NCBI GenBank assembly: GCA_013619035.1
Contig: JABXKX010000616.1
Location: 1-6,108 of the forward strand
Direction: 5' to 3'
Source of the DNA: Peptostreptococcaceae bacterium
GTDB taxonomy: Bacteria; Bacillota_A; Clostridia; Peptostreptococcales; Acidaminobacteraceae
DNA: 6,108 nt
Within the stretch, counting starts at the first letter, position 1, and each line of letters starts with the position of its first letter. The translations under genes and the position numbers were made by a program. This document shows, in pieces, positions 5,069 through 6,108 of the stretch. The notes beneath the pieces were generated by a model, which worked only from the letters and a program-made list of their open reading frames with translations, was not told the DNA's origin and made no database searches.

Positions 5069-5734
5069 ATGAGTTATTATAGAGATCTGAAAGTAATCAG
5101 TATAGAAAGTTTTAAAGATATACTTCAGAATATGGAAATGATTCCAAGTTGGATGATCTTAAAAGAACATATCAATCAGAAAATGGACTTTATTACCCAG
5201 CAGGGAGTCTCTGATTTGGATGAGCTGGTGACGGTCTTAAAAACAAAGAAAAAAGTAGAAGCATTTTCTGAAATAAGTGGTATTGAAGTAGACTATCTAA
5301 CTGTACTTAGACGTATGGTAAATGGGTATTTACCTAAACCCAATAAATTCAGTGACTCACCACTTTTTAGTGAAGACCTATTAAATAAACTTCCTTATAA
5401 AACAACAAAATCACTTTATGATTTAATCATTACAGAAAAACAAAGAAAAGACCTATCTTTTAAAACTGGCATTGCTGTAGAAGATATTTTGTTGTTGAGT
5501 AAGTATAGTGATGTTTCTAGGATTAGATGGGTTAATCATACCTTTGCAACGGTATTGCTTCTGACAGGGTATGATTGTGTAGAAATCATAGCAGTTTCTG
5601 ATTATAGTACAATGTATGAAACTATTAAATCTTGGAATGATAGTGAAAACTATTATAAAGCAGTTATAAGTCAAAATGATATGAAACGACTGGTGACTTT
5701 TTCAAAGACGTTAGATTTTGATATTCAATATTAG
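5069..5734 (+). CDS. Uncharacterised cytosolic protein, DUF4332-like helical repeats
   Basis: The 221-residue product has no signal peptide, no membrane helix and no catalytic motif I recognise. It seems to contain two related helical units. The first has KVEAFSEISGIEVDYLTVLRRMV (62-84); the second has QRKDLSFKTGIAVEDILLLSKY (125-146) followed by SDVSRIRWVNHTFATVLLLTGYDCVEIIA (147-175). The pattern of a TGI turn, then DhSRIxxV, then LLxxGhxxVxxhA resembles the helix-hairpin-helix-like DUF4332 family, whose function is unknown. DUF4332 is my recognition from memory, not a search result. The usual G in the RIxGV position is replaced by W154. AGAGGTGA lies a few bases before the ATG. No convincing promoter is visible in the 42 bases after the terminator. 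The decayed HAD gene follows at once; no functional link with iron uptake is evident. Confidence 0.7.
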   Translation: MSYYRDLKVISIESFKDILQNMEMIPSWMILKEHINQKMDFITQQGVSDLDELVTVLKTKKKVEAFSEISGIEVDYLTVLRRMVNGYLPKPNKFSDSPLFSEDLLNKLPYKTTKSLYDLIITEKQRKDLSFKTGIAVEDILLLSKYSDVSRIRWVNHTFATVLLLTGYDCVEIIAVSDYSTMYETIKSWNDSENYYKAVISQNDMKRLVTFSKTLDFDIQY

Positions 5735-5739
5735 GAGGT

Positions 5740-6108
5740 ATGGCAGATCATCTTACGATGATAGAGAGTGCTGATAAGCTTTTAGAATAAGTATCTTGTG
5801 GTAATGATGACCAATGGCGTGACATCTTCACAAAACTCTAAGTTAGACAAAGGTCATTACTTTGATCATATTATTATCTCGGATGAAGTAGGTTCTCATA
5901 AACCGGATATAGCCATATTTGAACATATGGAAAGTTTAATAGGACCTTTTGATAAATCTGAAATGATAATTGTTGGTGATTCTCTTACTTCAGATATGAC
6001 GGGCGGTATCAATTATAATATAGATACCTACTGGTTTAATCCAAAAGGATTAACGAGTCATCTAAATATTACACATGAGATAAGACATTTAAATGAATTG
6101 TTTGAAAT
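5740..6108 (+). pseudogene. HAD-superfamily phosphatase remnant (YjjG/YfnB-type), 5' truncated with a frame break
   Basis: The C-terminal half of a HAD hydrolase is readable from about 5792 (KYLVVMMTNGVTSSQ) to the window end. It keeps motif II in TNG, motif III Lys in SHKPD and motif IV in GDSLTSD, plus the TYWFNPKG and EIRHLNELF ending seen in YjjG/YfnB nucleotidase-like proteins. The first half, with the DxDxT nucleophile motif and cap, is missing: an AGGAGG overlaps the upstream stop, and only a 16-codon piece (5740-5790, with HLTMIESADKLLE) precedes, in a different frame and closed by TAA. That piece resembles the family segment just before TNG, so two frames carry adjacent parts of one ancestral protein. 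The loop after TNGV also looks shortened. Without the nucleophile the product cannot be catalytic. No stop is reached before 6108. A sequencing error could explain the frame break but not the missing half. Confidence 0.8.

Noticed and set aside
25..6108. Alternative genetic code with TGA as tryptophan, as in mycoplasmas
   Set aside because: TGA is not used as a stop in the seven complete genes, but no in-frame TGA replaces TGG either; the sample is too small and AT-rich genomes favour TAA anyway.
1..6108. CRISPR array, tRNA, rRNA, riboswitch or attachment site
   Set aside because: I saw no regularly spaced repeats, cloverleaf, ribosomal signature or recognised riboswitch core in the intergenic regions, all of which are short.

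Overview
The window is AT-rich DNA from a bacterium using ordinary stop and tryptophan codons: all Trp codons checked are TGG, and the seven complete genes end in TAA (5) or TAG (2). Gene content points to a low-GC Gram-positive, i.e. Bacillota or a relative such as the Izemoplasma/Acholeplasma side of Mycoplasmatota: a VanR-type response regulator, Fur boxes of the Bacillus 7-1-7 type, a small Cys-rich FeoB companion, strong AGGAGG-type ribosome sites and U-tailed hairpin terminators. The lineage is a guess. Bases 1-24 are Nextera sequencing adapter, not genome, so the left edge is a contig end and the window may be a whole small contig.

Left part (25-1342, minus strand): a two-component system. 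The response regulator (653-1342) is transcribed first. Its sensor kinase overlaps the regulator's 3' end, starts at a non-ATG codon, and is cut off by the adapter inside the extracytoplasmic sensor domain. A divergent promoter region (about 1343-1497) separates it from a plus-strand RidA-family gene (1498-1848), which ends in its own terminator. A GNAT acetyltransferase (2006-2458) follows, preceded by a perfect inverted repeat and probably followed by a terminator.

Centre (2540-5026): the ferrous iron uptake locus and the best-supported story here. feoA (2628-2840), feoB (2915-4837) and a 52-residue Cys-rich membrane protein (4838-4996) are consecutive. Two Fur boxes, one an exact consensus match and one with a single mismatch, lie on the feoA promoter. 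A third one-mismatch box lies between feoA and feoB, after a hairpin with a U-rich tail, together with a TTGACA -35 element. feoB therefore seems able to fire from its own Fur-controlled promoter. The locus closes with a C(UUCG)G-loop terminator.

Right part (5069-6108): a 221-residue cytosolic protein resembling DUF4332-type helical proteins, then the remains of a YjjG/YfnB-type HAD phosphatase gene that has lost its 5' half and carries a frame break; it runs off the window end. No previously undescribed system was found. The points most worth a second look are the three-box Fur layout, the decayed HAD gene, the adapter at base 1 and the non-ATG kinase start.
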